Assembly (NCBI GenBank): GCA_024362935.1
Contig: JANCRA010000028.1
Location: 8,800,476 to 8,864,475 of the forward strand
Length of the DNA stretch: 64,000 nucleotides
From: Setophaga petechia
Taxonomy: Eukaryota > Chordata > Aves > Passeriformes > Parulidae
Direction of reading: 5' to 3'
Part shown: positions 1 through 12,541 of the stretch, in pieces
Layout: each line of letters starts with the position of its first letter
How positions within the stretch are numbered: the stretch's first letter is position 1
The notes under the pieces: model-generated
The model's input: only the letters and a program-made list of their open reading frames with translations
What the model was told of the DNA's origin: nothing
The model's database searches: none
Position numbers and translations under genes: made by a program

Positions 1-3000
1 GACCCGAGCAGGAAAAGGGACACAAGCAGCAATGTCTGCTCCCCACAAGCAACACCAGTGTAGGTAATGTATTATTTCAGTGACCTGTGGAGAAGAAAGC
101 TCTAAATCCTCCCAAATGTCAAACCATCCACTCACCCAGTTTTATAAAGGAATGCTTTTCATGCAAAGTCACCAAAGAGCTGAACGGCAATGAGTCCAGA
201 AACCCTGGCTCAGATTATAAAAATACATTTAAGTGTCTGAAATCCACGAAATGCTGAAAACTCTGAAGATTCATGTTTAACTTTGAAGTCTTGTGAAGGT
301 GTCTCACCAGGAAAGGGAATTTCAGTTTCTGTTCTAAAGGAATAGAAATCCTTTAGCTTAGAGCACCTGGTTCATGCTCAGGAGGAGACAGAAGCACGTA
401 TGGAATCCTTAAGGCACCTCCTGGTCAGCCCCTCCTCGGTGACCCCCTGGAGGAGCACAAGTGTGTGGGAGCAGCTGTTCTGGACTCTGGACCCTTTTGG
501 TAGCTGAAGGATCTGACCCACCTTCATTCCTTTCACTTCCCACCTTGTCCTTGCCCTGTTCCTCATTCTCCTCCGTTCACACGCTTAGAATGACAAATTC
601 AAAACCACTTTTCATATGCATTCAGATTTTGAGCTAGCTCCCTGTGTTTACCTGGTAATTTGGCAGTGCAACAATATTACTCTGCTTGATCCTTCAGCCT
701 GAAGATCACACCTGAAATCATCTCACACATTATTGTGATCCACAGGTATGTCATCAGACTGGACTGAACACGTTGCAACCACAAACACAGACCTTGCAGT
801 GAACCAGCCCTGCAGATACCTGTTAGTAATCTAATAAACCCAAATTTTACTGCCAGTTCAATACCTTTGCACACAGTTTGGTGATAAAAGAACTGGTATT
901 CAAAAATGATGGCCACTGTAATGAATCTGGCCCACAGAACTTTTTCTGGTGGTCAGCAGAGCTGGCAAATGACCAGAACTGTTCTTTATCTCAGCATTAC
1001 ACTCTCCCCAAGCAGCTGTAGTAAATGCCAGAGAGAGGCTGAGCTGTCACTGAAAGGAAAGACAGAAAGATGAATTCGGGAAACACATTCTAAAGATAAG
1101 GTTCATACTACAAGAGCTTAGTAATCTCCAGCATGGATAAACACACGTTTTCCTGTACAGCACACACAGAGCCCCATCTTACTCAAGATGGAGTTAACAA
1201 ACTGTCTTGCACACCCAATAAAGATCCAGCTACTGTTCAAGCACCAGCAGAGTAATTGTTTGGCAGCTGCAAGCAAAGGCAGCACAAGGAAGGTTTAGTT
1301 GCCAGAACTCCCAGCACAGAGCTTTTGGAAGTGTCTCTTGTAACACCAGAGAGGGTTTAAGGATAACCAGGAGGGGCAGGAGCCTGCCCCAGGAGCACCA
1401 AATGGTGATGACACACATCTCCCAAAGTCACAGCAGTCACAGGATGCTGCAGATCCCCTCAGCTCAGTGTGGAGTGTGAATGAGCCTTTGGAAGTGCAGT
1501 CAATTCAGTATCACATGATCACCCCCCATTTCTCACAGGGACTAACACATATTGTATAAAAGGTCTCAGTTTAAAAATCAAACACCTTGGCTTACAGTTT
1601 ATTGAGCTGCTGCCCTGCAGAAGAAAGCACATTCACCTATTCCACTTACTCTTTGAAAAGCAATTTTTATGCTGCTATAAACCATCAGCTCCTGCATCAC
1701 ACTGTGGTCTTCTGCTCCTAAAACAAAGGTATTTACTCACAGCTTGAGACCTTGAGGCAACTTGGCACATCCAACTGTTATCATGGCAATAATCTGATTT
1801 GCTTTCCTTCCCAGTTCACTCCTGGAAGGAACTATTTTGACTAAAAAAAAAACAAACCAGAAGGTAACCATCCCTGTGCTGCAGAAGGTGCAGGTTTTTT
1901 TTTTCTTTTTAAATTATAATTTAACACCACACTCTTGCCTCCACTTGAAGAGGGGAGGACAAGCACTTTCTGAGAACATTTTCAGGTAACAAGTTTCAGA
2001 TTTCAAGCAGGATGTAACCACTTTCTGTGGCACCTGAAGGGAACGACAGGCTCCTCAGCTTTACCTGAGCAAATGGACTTTAGTCTGAGCCACTGCCAGC
2101 CCATAAAAGTTCAAAGAATCCCTCTGAAGTCCCTGGCAGCCTCACTAGGCAATACAGCTCACCCAATTTTACATGCTCAGTTACTGAGCAGCCTCAAATG
2201 CTGCATTTCAGCAACCAGAGAGGTATCAAGGCACACAGAAGTGGTAAAATCATGATGGTGTGGAAATAGAGGCATCATTTAAAACATAAAACCCAAAAAA
2301 GCAAGAGGCAGATCCTGACAGCAAATCCAATGCAGCTGCAGCACCGCTGCTGCCCCGGGCCCAGAGATGTCGTTTGTCAGCAAAACAAAGATGCTGAATC
2401 CTTGCAACCTTGGCACAGAGCACACAAAACCTGAATGTCAATACCTCAGTGGGTGTAAACAGAACTCACAGCTCAATACATGTGCATTTTAGGTAAATTT
2501 TAACAACCTCGGGATGCTGCAGAGAGCTCGTTAACACAGATGCTCCATTAAGAGGGTACTCAGTGTGGCAGCAGCATGGCTGGGGACAGGAGGGATCTGC
2601 AGGCCAGTTTAGCTCCACAGCCTCCAGACAGCCTAATAAAAATGTCAGAACATAGCTATGAAGGTAATAAATGTAATAAATAGATTGTTCAGGACATCTG
2701 CTAATGCAGCGCTGTCTTGGTTCCACTAGCCAAGAGTGACAGGGACTGGCTGGATCAGAGCAAGAGCCTGGATCTGTGTCAGGGCTTTGGGGATCTCACC
2801 CATAAACTGCATGAATGGCCACTGCTACAGCTGGACACAGAGCAGGGCTTGGGTGTGAGAAAAAACATTTCAGAACCCAAGCTGGTTTCACCTATTTGTT
2901 CAGTTTCAGGTATTGGCAGCATTAACTTGCTGGGGTTTTAATAATGGATAGAAATATTTGTAGAAGTCAGATCTATGCTCACTATACTCAAGTACTTTCC

Positions 3001-4452
3001 TCAGTAGGAAAACAAATAATTCCTTTTTGCATCAACACAAAAGAGTTCAACAGGAAATGCCATTTCAAGCACCTTCCAAGGATTACTGCAGAGCACACAG
3101 GAACTCTCTGCACTCTGATAGCTCTTTCCATCTTTTGGACAAAAGTCTAAGCAGATTCTGCTAATTCCCAAAGCAGAAAGCTCCTCAGTCCTGGATGGTG
3201 CTGTCGAGTGCAGACTTGTCAGGTCATTTGAATGCTCTGTAGAGCAGGTTTATGTTTAAACAGCATTTTCACACAGTTCTCCCTTCTCTGTGAGACCCAG
3301 TCCAGGCAATCACAGGGCTCTGTGGTGTTAGATTAAAAAAGCACAGGTCAGCAAATACACAGATCATTTTGTTTAACTATGGTGATCACCTACAAGTTTA
3401 AGCTTCTGTTCGTGATTTATTTCTCTGCCTCTTTGGAGGACATTTTAGTCTGCTGCTCTTCCTAGTCTCTGCTCAACAAACACTGTCCCTGCTGCTGTCC
3501 TGCTGCCAGGCCTTCCTGCATGCTCCCCTCACCCCAGTATATATCAGGGAGCAAAGATAAACAGCAGAAACCTAACACGAGCAGCTATCTAGATTTTGCT
3601 AACCACAGGATTAGCAGTGCTGTTGAGCTGGATCTGAGTGTAACATTTCTTCTGAGACAGCAATCCCCAGGCTCTGCAGAGACCTGGGGACATAGGAATG
3701 GAAATGAAGGCTCTGCCCAATGATTGTTAAGACTGAGCACTGCAAAAATCTTCTGACACCAAACAAGTCCATGTGCTTTATGCTCAGGTCTCCACCAACT
3801 CCCTGGCAAGCATTAACACCTTTGTGCACTAAGATCATATTTAATAACCTTTGAAAAGTTATTTTATTTATGCAAACACACATTTAGTCCTACCACAGCT
3901 GCACTCCTGGCTCCAGTGTCCAGTTGCCAGGATGAGTTTGGACATGCCTGGTGCCTGACACGCTGAGGTAGCACAGGAACACATTTTCCATGACCGCAGG
4001 AGACAAAAGGTCTCCTCACCAGAAGAATTTTACAAACAGCAAAAAAAAATCCCACCCCAAACAGTGACCACTGCCTGGAGCTGCAGCCAGGTCACCTGAA
4101 TGAAGCCCCAGCAGAAGTGGGCCCTGCCCAGGCAGGCAGGGAGGAATGTCAGGCTACTGCAGAGCAGTACCTGAGTGACACTGCAGCTGGAAACACACTT
4201 TTCCTTTTAAGCCAAACTCAGTCTGTGCCTTTTTACTGCCTGGATTTTTAATAGCTGTTACTTGCTATGTTCTTGTGAAAACTGGGGATTAGATATACTC
4301 AGGAACTGTTTATGGACATCTGCTGCTCCTCCACAGCAGGACTCCAGGTTCACTACTTACCCCATTTGACTCTATTATTTTTATCCTACTGTAATCAAAC
4401 ACATTTAACACCCACCCCCTTGTTTTTCCCCAGAAGGAGTTTGGTTTTAGTT

Positions 4453-4487
4453 AGCTCTGTGACCCCAGTAACAGGAGTCACAGAGCT
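4453..4487. repeat. Inverted repeat, 14-bp arms, 7-nt loop
   Basis: AGCTCTGTGACCCC pairs with GGAGTCACAGAGCT (13 of 14 positions) around the loop AGTAACA. It could form a stable hairpin in the RNA of either strand. Confidence 0.8.
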
Positions 4488-7400
4488 CAGATCACCACAT
4501 CAACAGCAGGTTGTCATTTCCTACCCCAGGAAGTTATTTCAAATATATTTTAAAAATGCTCATTTCAGACCTAACCTACAATGGTTGCTAAGTGCCCACA
4601 ACAATTAAATACCTCCCATCCCTTCCAATACATTATGTATACTGAGATCAAGTCATGAGTTGATCTTGTGACTGCTGGAAGGCCAAGAGTAAAATGAAAA
4701 ATTGGAGTTTAGCTGAGTTCAGTTTGAGCCTTCGGGAATTGCGCTTTCCAGCTTTCCTCTCACTCATGAAAGCTGTAAAATGAAGAAATTCAGCAATTCT
4801 TAACTCATCATTTAGGGCTAGAAGACTGAAGTAAACAGGGCAGTCACCTTCCCTGAGCCACAGAATCACAGAACTACAGTGAAATCATGGGAATGTGCAA
4901 CCAGGACAGCTTTTTCTTTTGCAGATTTATCCAAGTTGGCCAAAAACACAAAGCCCAGATCTTGTTCAAGTATTTTAAATGCTAGATATTATGGCTTCTG
5001 TTGCTACCTACTCACACAAACACCATTAAGCAAAGAACTGTAACAGCCAGAGAGCTCATAAAGGGAGAACCATTTCACCTTCACTTCCCTTCTACTCCCT
5101 CTGGAGGGAATCTGAAGCCTTTCACAAAATCTGGCTGCAACATTTTAAGCCAAGAAAGCGTTCCTGCCATTGGAGAAGTCACCTGATATATACAATTTTT
5201 GCTTTTATTAGGTTGGGCTGAAATAATTTTTTTGATGGCTTAGAGGAAAGGAGATAAAGCTTACAACACCCCAAGAAGTCTTACCCTGCAGACTATACCT
5301 ACATTATAAAATCACCATTACTTGTCACCATTCAATCAGCTGAGTTTCAATGGTTTGTTTTTAGCAAATAACATTTACCAAAAAAAGTTCTTCCTGAAGC
5401 AACTGAAATCAGCATTTACAAGGGGTGAACACCTCCCTGCAAAACAATCCCAATTAAACAAAAAAATCCCTGCAAATTATCAGTATTTCCTAATTTTGGA
5501 ACATAAATTTGCCTACCTGCATCAGCAGCAAATATCCACAAATCCTGCATGTGCTATTTAAGCAGCAGGTGCCTGTATGGATCAGGATCACCCTTGATAG
5601 CAACAGGGACTCTTAAACCAGAGAACAAGAGTTTATTAGTCTGGTTATGCCTCTCAGAATACTCTGCTGGTGGACTAAATCCTGAGAAGCCACACAGGAC
5701 ACTGGAGGGAGCTACAGAAACAACAGTTTGGACAATACATTCACTGACATCTTTGCCAACTGTTCCCCATATTTATTTTTCAGTGTGCAGCCTGACTTTT
5801 CCCATTTCCTGCTGCAGCAAACCCTTTACTAGAACCCGTTTTTCAGTAAGGCTCATTAAGGATGGCTGTGCAACATCAACAACAGGCAGAAAGTGATGTG
5901 TGTTTGCAGGACATGCCCGAGGAACAGCAAGAGCCCAGTGGAACATTGCACACAGCCAGGACTCCTGTGACAATCTTACCTTCTGGGCTGGGACCGGCAT
6001 TCTTCTTCCCCGCTGTCTGCCTCCTGCATACACAAGGAAAGGAGAAAAAACATTAATATCTTTTAATACATGCAGAAAGCAAAGGCTTGCATTTCACTGG
6101 TTTGATTGTGTAAGGCAAGGGGAACTCTCCCTGTTCCTGCATGCAGCTGTCACTAGAGAGGAACTCACTTTCTGCTCAGCTGTCACTTCATGTTCTCTCA
6201 AAAGCTTTTTAAAAACTCAGTGTTAGAGGAGTTTTTGCCCCTGCAGGATTTTGCATGCTTTTGCATGGACTTCCAGTGACCCCTGCCAAATATGGCAGGC
6301 CAAGAGCCAAACACACAGTTCACTTCTGGGCAAAAATCTCTGAGTTTTTATTACCTTTATGGAGATCATGCTAATTCATAGTCCAGTCAGCAGTCAAGTG
6401 TAAAAATCCACAAAACCAGCACGTAACAAACCTGACAAATCAGACTGAGTGAGCACAGATATGACCAGAAAGGAGTAATTTGACATATTACGCTGCTTTA
6501 GATGAGATATTAATATGCACAAACTCTAATGTGCTGTGGAATTTTACTAGGTCTACCTACTACAGCCCAAAGCAATACCTCAGCAGAGAGATCTCAGCAA
6601 TTAATTCTGCTTCACAGTACATTTAAATATACCCTGCCAGGCACTGGAGATAGGGTACAGGATCTGTTGTATCAGAACTTAGTATGTTTGTGCAGGTCCA
6701 CAGGGAAAACACATTTTAAAACATACCAAGGGTTTTGTCAGGGCAGGGGCATCCCATGAAAACCAGAGCTCAGAAAGAGAAAGGGAAAAGATAATTTTGT
6801 TCTTAGTTGATCTGGGCTTCCCTCCTGCAGGTTTCCTTTGGCAATCCTGCCAGAACATAAGTTCCAATTGAGTTCCCTCTGGGTTTACAAGAAGTTGACT
6901 TGGGGGAGCAACAGAAACAGGTCAAAAGGGAGGGGAAGATGTTTCATTACATGTAGAATTGCTAAAGACATTAGGGGGTTTTTGAATAAAAAGTGTGTAT
7001 TTAGCTAGAGAACAAGTTCCTCAAACTCCATAGTAAGGCAAAACAACTGAAAGAGCCCTTGAAATCTCGTTTGTACTGCTCAGGAACTCAAGCTATGCAA
7101 ACATTTTTAGTATTATAATGAACAGCCATTTCTACCTGCCAAGAAAAATCCTTGTCAAAGCAATTGGCAAGCCTGGTGTGCCACAGCCATAAGTCCCACA
7201 AATGACAGGAGAAGATCCTGAAATATGTAGATCATTATCTTAGCTCCCCTCAAAATTCAACCCTAAGGAGCTCAGTGTGGAGGAGGCCAGACATGGCCCA
7301 ATTAATCACCATCTGTCTCTGCTGAAACTCTTACATCTCTTTGATACCAGACATAAAAGTAGCAGGTTTGTGTGAGGAGCACATTCAGAATATAACTGAC

Positions 7401-7493
7401 TACAAAAACAGAACTGTAGACAAGTGTGATTTGAGCAAGAGACCCATTGCCAATACCTGGGATGCTGTCTGGAACCAAACTAACCTTCAGCAG

Positions 7494-7512
7494 CCTCCTC
7501 CTCCTCCTCCTC
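7494..7512. repeat. (CCT)6 microsatellite
   Basis: Six uninterrupted CCT triplets lie about 130 bp before the solo LTR. Confidence 0.9.
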
Positions 7513-7640
7513 ATCAGCAACTCTGACCAGCCTGCAGCCTGCTCCTTCCCTGGACCTCATGTTTTGTCCTGGATTTACAGAGAGGTCAGATTCAGGTATC
7601 TGAACCACCTTCACCCCACCTTTCTGCAAATGCATCCATG

Positions 7641-8030
7641 TGTGACCGTGTTCACAGTGGTCCGAGGATGAGGGAAGAGATGAGGGTCTGACTCCATGTT
7701 TCTGAGGGCTTGATTTAGTATTTTATTATATATATTCTATTAAAACTATACTAAAAGAATAGAAGAAAGGATTTCATCTTTTTCTATTCTAGCTAAGAAT
7801 AGAAAAAGAAAGAATGAATAACAAAGGCTTGTGTCTCGGACAGAAAGTCCAGACAGCTGGACTGTGATTGGCCATTAATTAGAAATAACCACATGAGACC
7901 AATCACAGATCCACCTGTTGCATTCCACAGCAGCAGATAACCATTGTTTACATTTTGTTCCTGAGGCCTCTCAGCTTCTCAGGAGAAAAAAATCCGAAGG
8001 AAAGATTTTTCATAGAAGATGTCTGTGACA
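7641..8030. mobile_element. Solo endogenous-retrovirus LTR (ERVK-type by its target duplication)
   Basis: The element starts TGTGACCGTG and ends GTCTGTGACA, i.e. TG...CA as LTRs do. It is flanked on both sides by the same 6 bp, TCCATG (7635-7640 and 8031-8036). It contains an AT-rich stretch near 7720-7760 and CCAAT/ATTGG boxes near 7865-7905, as expected for LTR promoter signals. The sequence is of a kind I know as abundant in songbird genomes. A 6-bp duplication is typical of class II (beta-like, ERVK) elements. No gag, pol or env sequence is next to it, so it is a recombined solo LTR and makes no viral protein. Confidence 0.85.
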
Positions 8031-8099
8031 TCCATGGGCAGAGGGCGTCAAAGAAGATACAACAAATGCTCCTATAATTCACATATTCCATCCACTCCA

Positions 8100-8254
8100 G
8101 GCGGCTGCTGCAGTGCTGCGGTCGCTGTTAAATCCTGCAGGCACAGAACATCCCCAGGTGCCCGGGGGAGCGCAGGCGGCTGCAGTGGCGGCTCCTCCCG
8201 CTAGAGGGGAGGGCAGGACAGCGCTGCGCCCGCTCAGGGGCCGCTCCGGGGAGA
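8100..8254. other. CpG-rich block in SSH2 intron 1
   Basis: This GC-rich, CpG-containing segment lies directly between the solo LTR and the minisatellite, and contrasts with the AT-rich intron around it. It contains a CTCF-like site. I see no splice-site-bounded exon in it. It may be an isolated intronic CpG island together with the repeat that follows. Confidence 0.6.
8198..8211 (+). promoter_or_regulatory. CTCF-like motif in SSH2 intron 1
   Basis: CCGCTAGAGGGGAG matches 13 of 14 positions of the CTCF core (G instead of C at position 12). It faces right, toward the leftward-facing motif at 34379. Confidence 0.4.
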
Positions 8255-8526
8255 GACACGGCCCCAGCACCGACACGGTCCCAGCACGGACAGAGCTCCA
8301 GCACTGACACCGCCCCAGCACCGACACCGCCCCAGCACCGACACGGCCCCAGCACGGACACGGCCCCTGCAATGACACGGCCCCAGCACTGACACGGCCC
8401 CAGCACTGACAGAGCTCCAGCACCGACACGGCCCCAGCACCGACACCGCTCCAGCACCGACACGGCCCCTGCAATGACACGGCCCCAGCACTGATACGGC
8501 CCCAGCACTGACAGAACCCCCAAACC
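8255..8526. repeat. 17-bp GC-rich minisatellite, about 16 copies
   Basis: The unit GACACGGCCCCAGCACC is repeated head to tail 15 times from 8255 with few substitutions, plus a decayed 16th copy. Variant units (GCAAT ending, GACAGAGCT start) recur in order. Copies 5-10 and 11-16 are related as a 102-bp higher-order duplication. Because 17 is not a multiple of three, all three minus-strand frames are open and read as similar Cys/Trp/Val/Gly-rich 17-residue repeats. These are repeat artefacts, not protein. Confidence 0.95.
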
Positions 8527-11500
8527 AGCCCCTCCACGCCTTCTCGCCATTTCCAGCCTGTTTCCAAAGGCGAAGGAGTACTGCTGCCAGTACAACAATT
8601 CATCGGCCAGGACGCGGCTCAAGCATTCCTTCCTGAGGACAGCTTTGAGAAGGAACATGCTCGGACAGCATCCTTGGAAAGTGACTGCAGCCATTTGGAG
8701 GTGTGACACCACTCCAGCTTTCACAGCTCCTTTGCACAGGTGGTGACAGGAACTTTGGATGCTGCCCCAGCTCTGGGTTCCCTGCAGCACCCGTGATGTG
8801 ACCACAGGGACAGACCCAAGAAGTGGCAGCTGCCACCAATGCTCCTTGGAGGTTCCTGATGCTGGATCGCTCCAGCCTCAAACCAGCCTCCTCCACCAGG
8901 CCGCAGAGAGGAGGAAGCTGAGCAGCCCTGATGAGCTCCAGAGGGAGTCATGCCCTGCTTTCCTTGACCAGAAACAGAGGCCTCAGGGGAAATGGAAGGA
9001 ATGAGTCGCATAGCTCTAAACTAGGCCACGATATTAAATGCAGTTTAAAGTGAAAGATGAAAAATTCCATCTCTGCTCCTTTCAGGCCATGTAGGACAGA
9101 ATATGCAAAACATTAATCCTGTTTGTGCTTTGATCCACTGCCAACTATCTGTCATCAAAAGGGCAAGGGAGAGGAGGGAAATTTTGGAGAGCTGTTCTGT
9201 TCTATACAATGGGAGTCACTCCATGTCACGCAAACAATTCTGCTCTTATAAATCTCCTTTTTGCAGACTGATATAATGATAAACAAGATTCAATCTCCAC
9301 TCTTACGTACGGGGACTGGAGCTGTCTGCTTGGATTTAACATCAGGAACATCACAGCAAGTTCCTGTACTGTAAGATATGATTATTAGCCTAAGTCATGC
9401 GCCTAATAATCACTACATTTCTATTACCCAAGGAACATTTCACACAGACTACACCCTAAAAAAACATCTTTCAAAGCTTAAAAGGATTCCCATTTAATAA
9501 CTGCTGGCTATGTATGATTTTATGCCAACATACCTGACTGTATAGACAATGCCTGGGAAGTGTTTTTATCAGGAGTGAGTGGTCACAGGCAGCAAATATC
9601 AAAAGAGCACCAACAATTTAGAGAGCTCTTACTTGTAGCTATGAGGTGAACACTTCAGGAGTTACAGAAAATTAGTTTATATAGATCCTCCCCAAACCCA
9701 CAGCAACATTCAGATGTATCCACGCCATCAGAGGAGCTTTTCCCTTCGGTCAAACACCCACCATGTGGACAGCTTTGGACTCAGTCTCAAAGGAGGAACT
9801 ACAAAGCAAAGGGCTGTAATTAAGTGAGCAGTCTCCCAGCTCCCTGCCTACATCCCATCCAGTTGTTCAGACACACACTAAGTGTCTCTGAGCTGAACAT
9901 GACCTTTCCTGGGAAGAAGGCAGCTGCTTCAGTCAAATCAGGGGCTGTGCAACGAGGCACTGACCCAGTGGTTAAACCATGCAAATGCTCCTTTCACAGC
10001 ATCCAGCAGTGTCCCAGTGTCCCTTTGGCTGGGCTGCAGCCACACAGAGCACTGCACACTCTGGACGGGAGCTCTCCTTGTGTGCCAGCAAATGTTAAGC
10101 AAGTCAGTACAAAAGCCACCCTCCCACAACTATTTCCCAACACATGGATAACCCAGTCTGGTCAAGTCTTGCAGAGGGTGCCACTGCTGCAGCCACAGCC
10201 TCTCCTCTAATGCAATACAAGGCACACAGAGATAAGAGCATCCATGGACAATCAGATTCCTTAGGGCTCAACTCAACTCCTGACACAGACACGTGGTGAC
10301 ACTGGAGATGCCCTGGGCTACCCAACATCTGCATGTAACTGGACCAGATACCCAAAGAAGCAACTCAGTGGAGGCTTAGGAAGTCCAAGGGATGAAGATC
10401 TGTGCATGGACATCCCACAGAACTGAAGTTCAATGCCTTCCAAGATGAAATATTTGATAGATTCCTGTTCAACAGCAGACCGTGCACAAAGCTGGTCCTA
10501 TCAGTAATCTCAAATCATCTGCTGGAACAAAGCAAGACAAATGTTTGAGTCGCACTGCCAAATATCTATTACACATTTCTGTAGCAGAGGGACTTTTCTG
10601 CAGTAGTCTGAGTTGTATCAATCTCTTAAATAAACTGTGTGAGCAAAAAGCCCACACATGCTGCATTTGCAGTATGGCTGAAGTGCCAGCAACAACACTG
10701 CCTGGGAAAATGAAATAAGGGCTGACTCCAAAACCTGGGTGGATAAAAGGTTCCCTTTCCCTGCAAGAAGCCCAAGACTACACACAAATTCACTGGGGTT
10801 TGAGGGGAGATCCAGAACCGCAGCAGGTACCACTTCCAGTCTGACCATGCCTAGTAGCAGTTTGGTACTAAAAAGGGTCTCTTGGCCACCAAAAAAAATG
10901 GGCATCCAGAGTCTGCAAATTCCACAGCTGCAACACGGAGAACCAGAAATCTGTGGCAGTTTGTGTGAACCAATTTACTCAGTGTATTTTGGAAACCAGC
11001 AGTGTGGTTGCAATGTGCAAGTACTCACTAATGGAGGATAGGTCTCAAAGCTGAACTGAAAACCAGTTCACTTCAGACTCCATCCGTCTCTGGAGGTGGT
11101 TAACCTTAATAATGAATAAAAATTATGTAACTAATTCATAAAGTCACCTAGCATGCTCTAGAGAGGAAGCTTACTGCTACTTTTTGAAATACTTCTATCT
11201 GCCATCAAACACATTTTAAAGTTGAAGTTGCTACCAGGAAGCCTTTAAATTTGACATAAAAGTTGTTCAAAAAGCTGAGCAAACCAGGCCACAAACGAGA
11301 AAGGGGAGAACTGCACTGTGTTTTGCATAGAGCTTTTACCTCTCCTGAGCCATAGGGATAAGGGATAAAGAAGCATTTCTCCAGCCACTGCTGTCTCACC
11401 CCTCACTATTTGCATGAAATGTTTTGAATGAATGCTGTTTTCCTCCTCACGTCTTCTGGATTTGAGGTTCCACACAAGCAGTAGCTTTCTGCAGCCAAGT

Positions 11501-12517
11501 GTTCATTCAGAGGTTGGCATTCCGTCTAGATTGTTTTCTGTATCACTTTGCTATGTCAGTAATTGGTATATTTAGGTCAAAGACATTGTGCTCCTGCTTG
11601 GGAAAGAGAAAAAAACAAGTTCCTTATCAAAGCTTTCATCTTCCCGCTGGAGCAAAGAGATTTATGCAAACCTTGTTTAGATTAGCACTCACTAAAAACT
11701 GCAGAACTAAAACTCAGACACTTCAAGACAAAAATTACAAGCCTTCAACTGGTACAACAAGAGTTAGGATGAGAAATATAGTGTGACACAGCCTGCAACG
11801 CTACACCACAAGAAAAGATTAAGAAGCAGATTACTGTCAACTGAATTTCTGCAGTGAAATCAGCCTGCCTGATGAGGAGTATAACAGCTTTTGCCTTAAT
11901 CAGAGACCCACCTAAGGGGAAGGAAAAAACCCCCATACATTGCAGATATATATTCACTTTAAATATCCCTACATCAAACATGTATTAATATAATTTTTCT
12001 CTCTAAAACTGTGTAGTAGTACATAATTTCTAGCCACTTAGAGACACTAAGGAAAAAAACTCAGCAGATCTATGGTCTCCTTGAATAGACCTTTCCCCTG
12101 ACTTTCAGAAGGCCCTTCAGCACCCTGCAAGTATGACAGAAAAGACAGGTATTTAATGTAATGATGATGCTTTGCTGGATTTAATGCGAGGCAGAACCCT
12201 AAAGGTATCTTCTTAATCTCCTTCAAGGCAAAACTAGTGACATTGTCAACTGGGAATCTTAAAATCTAGGAGCATTTGTTTCCCTAGAACAGTAACAAAT
12301 GCTCATGGTAATGGGCCAAGTGTGAGAAGACTCAGTGGCTGTATAAACACAGGCACTGGAACTCCAGTTTTCATACTGGAAACTGTTGCTGAGGTCAAGG
12401 TTTGGCTAAGACCAAGTCAAAGATATGCATGTGTACACTGGTGAATCTCAGGGCAGGGCTTCTACAGAGCCAACAGTCTGTGATTAAAATGAAATCCCAG
12501 CTCCACAGGTCACCACA

Positions 12518-12541
12518 ATGAGTGGTTCATTAACCACTCAT
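12518..12541. repeat. Perfect inverted repeat, 10-bp arms, 4-nt loop
   Basis: ATGAGTGGTT, loop CATT, then AACCACTCAT. The arms pair at all ten positions. Confidence 0.85.

Noticed and set aside
5549..5896. Plus-strand open frame of 115 codons
   Set aside because: The amino-acid content is ordinary and shows no domain. I judged it chance.
8255..8526. Possible CRISPR-like array
   Set aside because: The units are directly adjacent 17-bp copies with no unique spacers, in a vertebrate intron. It is a minisatellite.
8128..8805. Minus-strand open frame of 225 codons with Cys/Trp-rich repeats
   Set aside because: The repeats are the 17-bp minisatellite read in successive frames, and overlapping frames look the same. 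No start, splice or domain evidence exists.
9824..10210. Plus-strand open frame of 128 codons in SSH2 intron 1
   Set aside because: The translation has no domain-like pattern and is not flanked by splice or promoter signals.
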